NCBI RefSeq assembly: GCF_001866005.1
Contig: NZ_MLQR01000036.1
Span: 1 to 63,971 of the forward strand
Length of the DNA: 63,971 bases
Origin: Anaerobacillus alkalilacustris
Lineage (GTDB): Bacteria; Bacillota; Bacilli; Bacillales; Anaerobacillaceae
Direction: 5' to 3'
Part shown: piece by piece, positions 62,776 to 63,971 of the stretch
How the letters are laid out: each line of letters opens with the position of its first letter
Position numbering within the stretch: position 1 is the first letter of the stretch
Notes under the pieces: model-generated
What the model was told of the DNA's origin: nothing
Database searches by the model: none
The model's input: only the letters and a program-made list of their open reading frames with translations
Made by a program: the position numbers and the translations under genes

Positions 62776-63405
62776 TTATTTCGTTCCAAATAGACGATCT
62801 CCTGCATCACCTAGTCCTGGAACGATATATCCTTTTTCATTTAATTTTTCATCTAATGCGGCTAAATAAATGTCTACGTCCGGATGTGCTTCTTGAACGA
62901 TTTCTACACCTTCTGGGGCAGCAATTAAACACATAAGTTTCATATTTTTTGCACCACGTTTTTTCAAACTATTGATGGCTTCTACCGCTGAACCACCTGT
63001 CGCTAGCATTGGATCGATAACAATAAATTCACGCTCTTCTACATCAGTAGGAAGCTTTACGTAGTATTCTACTGGCTGTAATGTTTCAGGATCACGATAC
63101 AAACCAACGTGACCAACTTTTGCTGCTGGGATTAGTTTTAAGATCCCATCAACCATTCCTAATCCAGCTCGTAAAATAGGAACTAAACCTAATTTTTTAC
63201 CAGCAATTGTTTTTGATTTAGCTGGACCTACAGGTGTTTCAATCGTTACTTCTTGAAGCGGTAAATCGCGAGTAATTTCAAAGGCCATAAGTGCAGCAAC
63301 CTCATCTACTAGTTCACGGAATTCCTTTGTCCCTGTACTTTTATCTCTTATGTACGTTAACTTATGTTGAATTAATGGGTGATCAAAAACAAATACTTTA
63401 CTCAT
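62776..63405 (-). CDS. upp: Uracil phosphoribosyltransferase
   Basis: Cytoplasmic salvage enzyme that makes UMP from uracil and PRPP. The 209-residue sequence has the conserved [20 protein letters not shown] start, [16 protein letters not shown] and the PRPP-binding loop [16 protein letters not shown], plus the uracil-binding [18 protein letters not shown] end. The location upstream of the atp operon is standard in Bacillaceae. It has its own promoter and terminator. Confidence 0.97.
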   Translation of the reverse strand: MSKVFVFDHPLIQHKLTYIRDKSTGTKEFRELVDEVAALMAFEITRDLPLQEVTIETPVGPAKSKTIAGKKLGLVPILRAGLGMVDGILKLIPAAKVGHVGLYRDPETLQPVEYYVKLPTDVEEREFIVIDPMLATGGSAVEAINSLKKRGAKNMKLMCLIAAPEGVEIVQEAHPDVDIYLAALDEKLNEKGYIVPGLGDAGDRLFGTK

Positions 63406-63479
63406 GTTTAAACGCTCCTATTCTTTTGAGTTGTACTATCAATTAATATGCCACGTAAACTCTTTTTTGCTCCTTGAAG

Positions 63480-63508
63480 ATTTTACATAAAAAGTCGATT
63501 TACTTCAA
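63480..63508 (-). promoter_or_regulatory. Sigma-A-type promoter of upp
   Basis: On the minus strand TTGAAG is followed after 17 bases by TAAAAT, about 75 bases before the start codon. The segment CCTTGAAG overlaps the -35 box and its complement CTTCAAGG follows the -10 box, so a symmetrical site brackets the promoter. Predicted only. Confidence 0.5.
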
Positions 63509-63636
63509 GGTAAATTTATAAATATTGTTTGTATAGGTCGAATCTTGCCGACTTTTTTGAGTATTTTGCCATAATATTAGAAATTAATGGATAGGGGCGG
63601 AGCACAATTAAAGGAGCGATCACATTTTTCCGGATT

Positions 63637-63971
63637 TGCGCACAAACTCAAGTGGGGCGTGCGCGGTTTCCCAGATTTATGCGCGGGCGTGGGATTGTGT
63701 GCGTTTCCCCGGATTTTATGCGCGATTCACTCTACTTTCTGCGCGCTTTGCTGTCGATTGTGCGCGGTTTTCCAGATTTATGCGCGGGCGTGGGATTGTG
63801 TGCGTTTCCCCGGATTTTATGCGCGATTCACTCTACTTTCTGCGCGATTCGCTGTCGATTGTGCGCGGTTTCCCGGATTTATGCGCGGGCGTGGGATTGT
63901 GTGCTTCCCCGGATTTTATGCGCGATTTACTCTACTTTCTGCGCGATTCGCTGTCGATTGTGCGCGGTTTC
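63637..63971 (+). repeat. Phrase-repeat array 5 (TGCGCG motif, 101-bp super-period, truncated by window)
   Basis: After a degenerate start, units begin at 63660, 63761 and 63862, each 101 bp apart, and a fourth at 63961 after a 2-bp loss. Each unit has five phrases of 20, 18, 21, 21 and 21 bp: GTTTCCCAGATTTA, GGCGTGGGATTG, TTTCCCCGGATTTTA (behind a TGTGCG variant), ATTCACTCTACTTTC and CTTTGCTGTCGATTG. It runs off the end of the window. Confidence 0.93.

Larger units (their letters stand above)
63406..63971. other. Upstream region of upp, 566 bp to window end
   Basis: Contains the upp promoter with a surrounding inverted repeat (63472-63510) and then phrase-repeat array 5, which continues beyond the window. 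No gene was recognised. Confidence 0.55.

Overview
The window is a 64 kb chromosomal segment of an AT-rich, endospore-forming, flagellated Gram-positive rod of the family Bacillaceae. This follows from spoIID, spoIIQ and spoIIID, the mbl-flhO-flhP group, the ywzB-ywmB-murA-spoIID order next to the ATP synthase operon, and teichoic-acid-type genes (tagO, tagU, tagGH-like). The ATP synthase c subunit carries an AxAxAxA-type first helix and a proline three residues before the essential glutamate, and the a subunit has lysine in the YAKE motif. These are signatures of alkaliphilic Bacillus, so an alkaliphile is likely (inference). No rRNA or tRNA gene was seen. Almost every gene is on the minus strand.

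Layout. (1) 1-392: the 5' part of an IS607-type serine recombinase gene, cut by the window edge. (2) 605-24247: a cell-surface region. It holds a secreted glucosaminidase with helical repeats, a methyltransferase-GT2-GT4 fusion, a tandem-ATPase TagH-like protein with its TagG-like permease, three more glycosyltransferases, a giant subtilase/carboxypeptidase fusion with the same helical repeats, an LCP ligase (tagU), a lipoprotein, a class D sortase and a short membrane protein. A decayed asparagine-synthetase-like gene (12168-14586) interrupts it on the plus strand. (3) 24274-29009: an SH3-rich amidase, tagO (plus strand) and a PAS-GGDEF-EAL protein. (4) 29782-36835: fabZ, an EpuA-family protein, flhP, flhO, mbl, spoIIID, spoIIQ and spoIID. 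(5) 37638-40232: murA, ywmB and ywzB. (6) 40779-50436: an 11-gene complex I operon, nuoABCDHIJKLMN, without nuoEFG. (7) 51031-52005: a NERD-domain protein. (8) 52597-60059: the atp operon (atpZ, atpI, then atpB to atpC). (9) 60413-63405: a Vpr-like subtilisin and upp.

The genes form coherent modules. TagO starts a wall polymer, glycosyltransferases extend it, the TagGH-like transporter exports it and TagU attaches it to peptidoglycan. The secreted hydrolases and sortase act on the same wall. The nuo and atp operons give respiration-coupled ATP synthesis.

The most unusual content is intergenic. Five arrays of short phrases, each opening with TGCGCG and lasting 18-21 bp (about two helical turns), lie at 23318-24070, 29271-29742, 50818-50916, 52159-52528 and 63637-63971. 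Three of them have a higher-order period of 101 bp made of five phrases. There are also three copies of a 155-158 bp MITE with 8-9 bp target duplications, two in stem-loops and one in the decayed gene, and two 177-178 bp four-armed palindromic elements. These have no explanation in the coding content.
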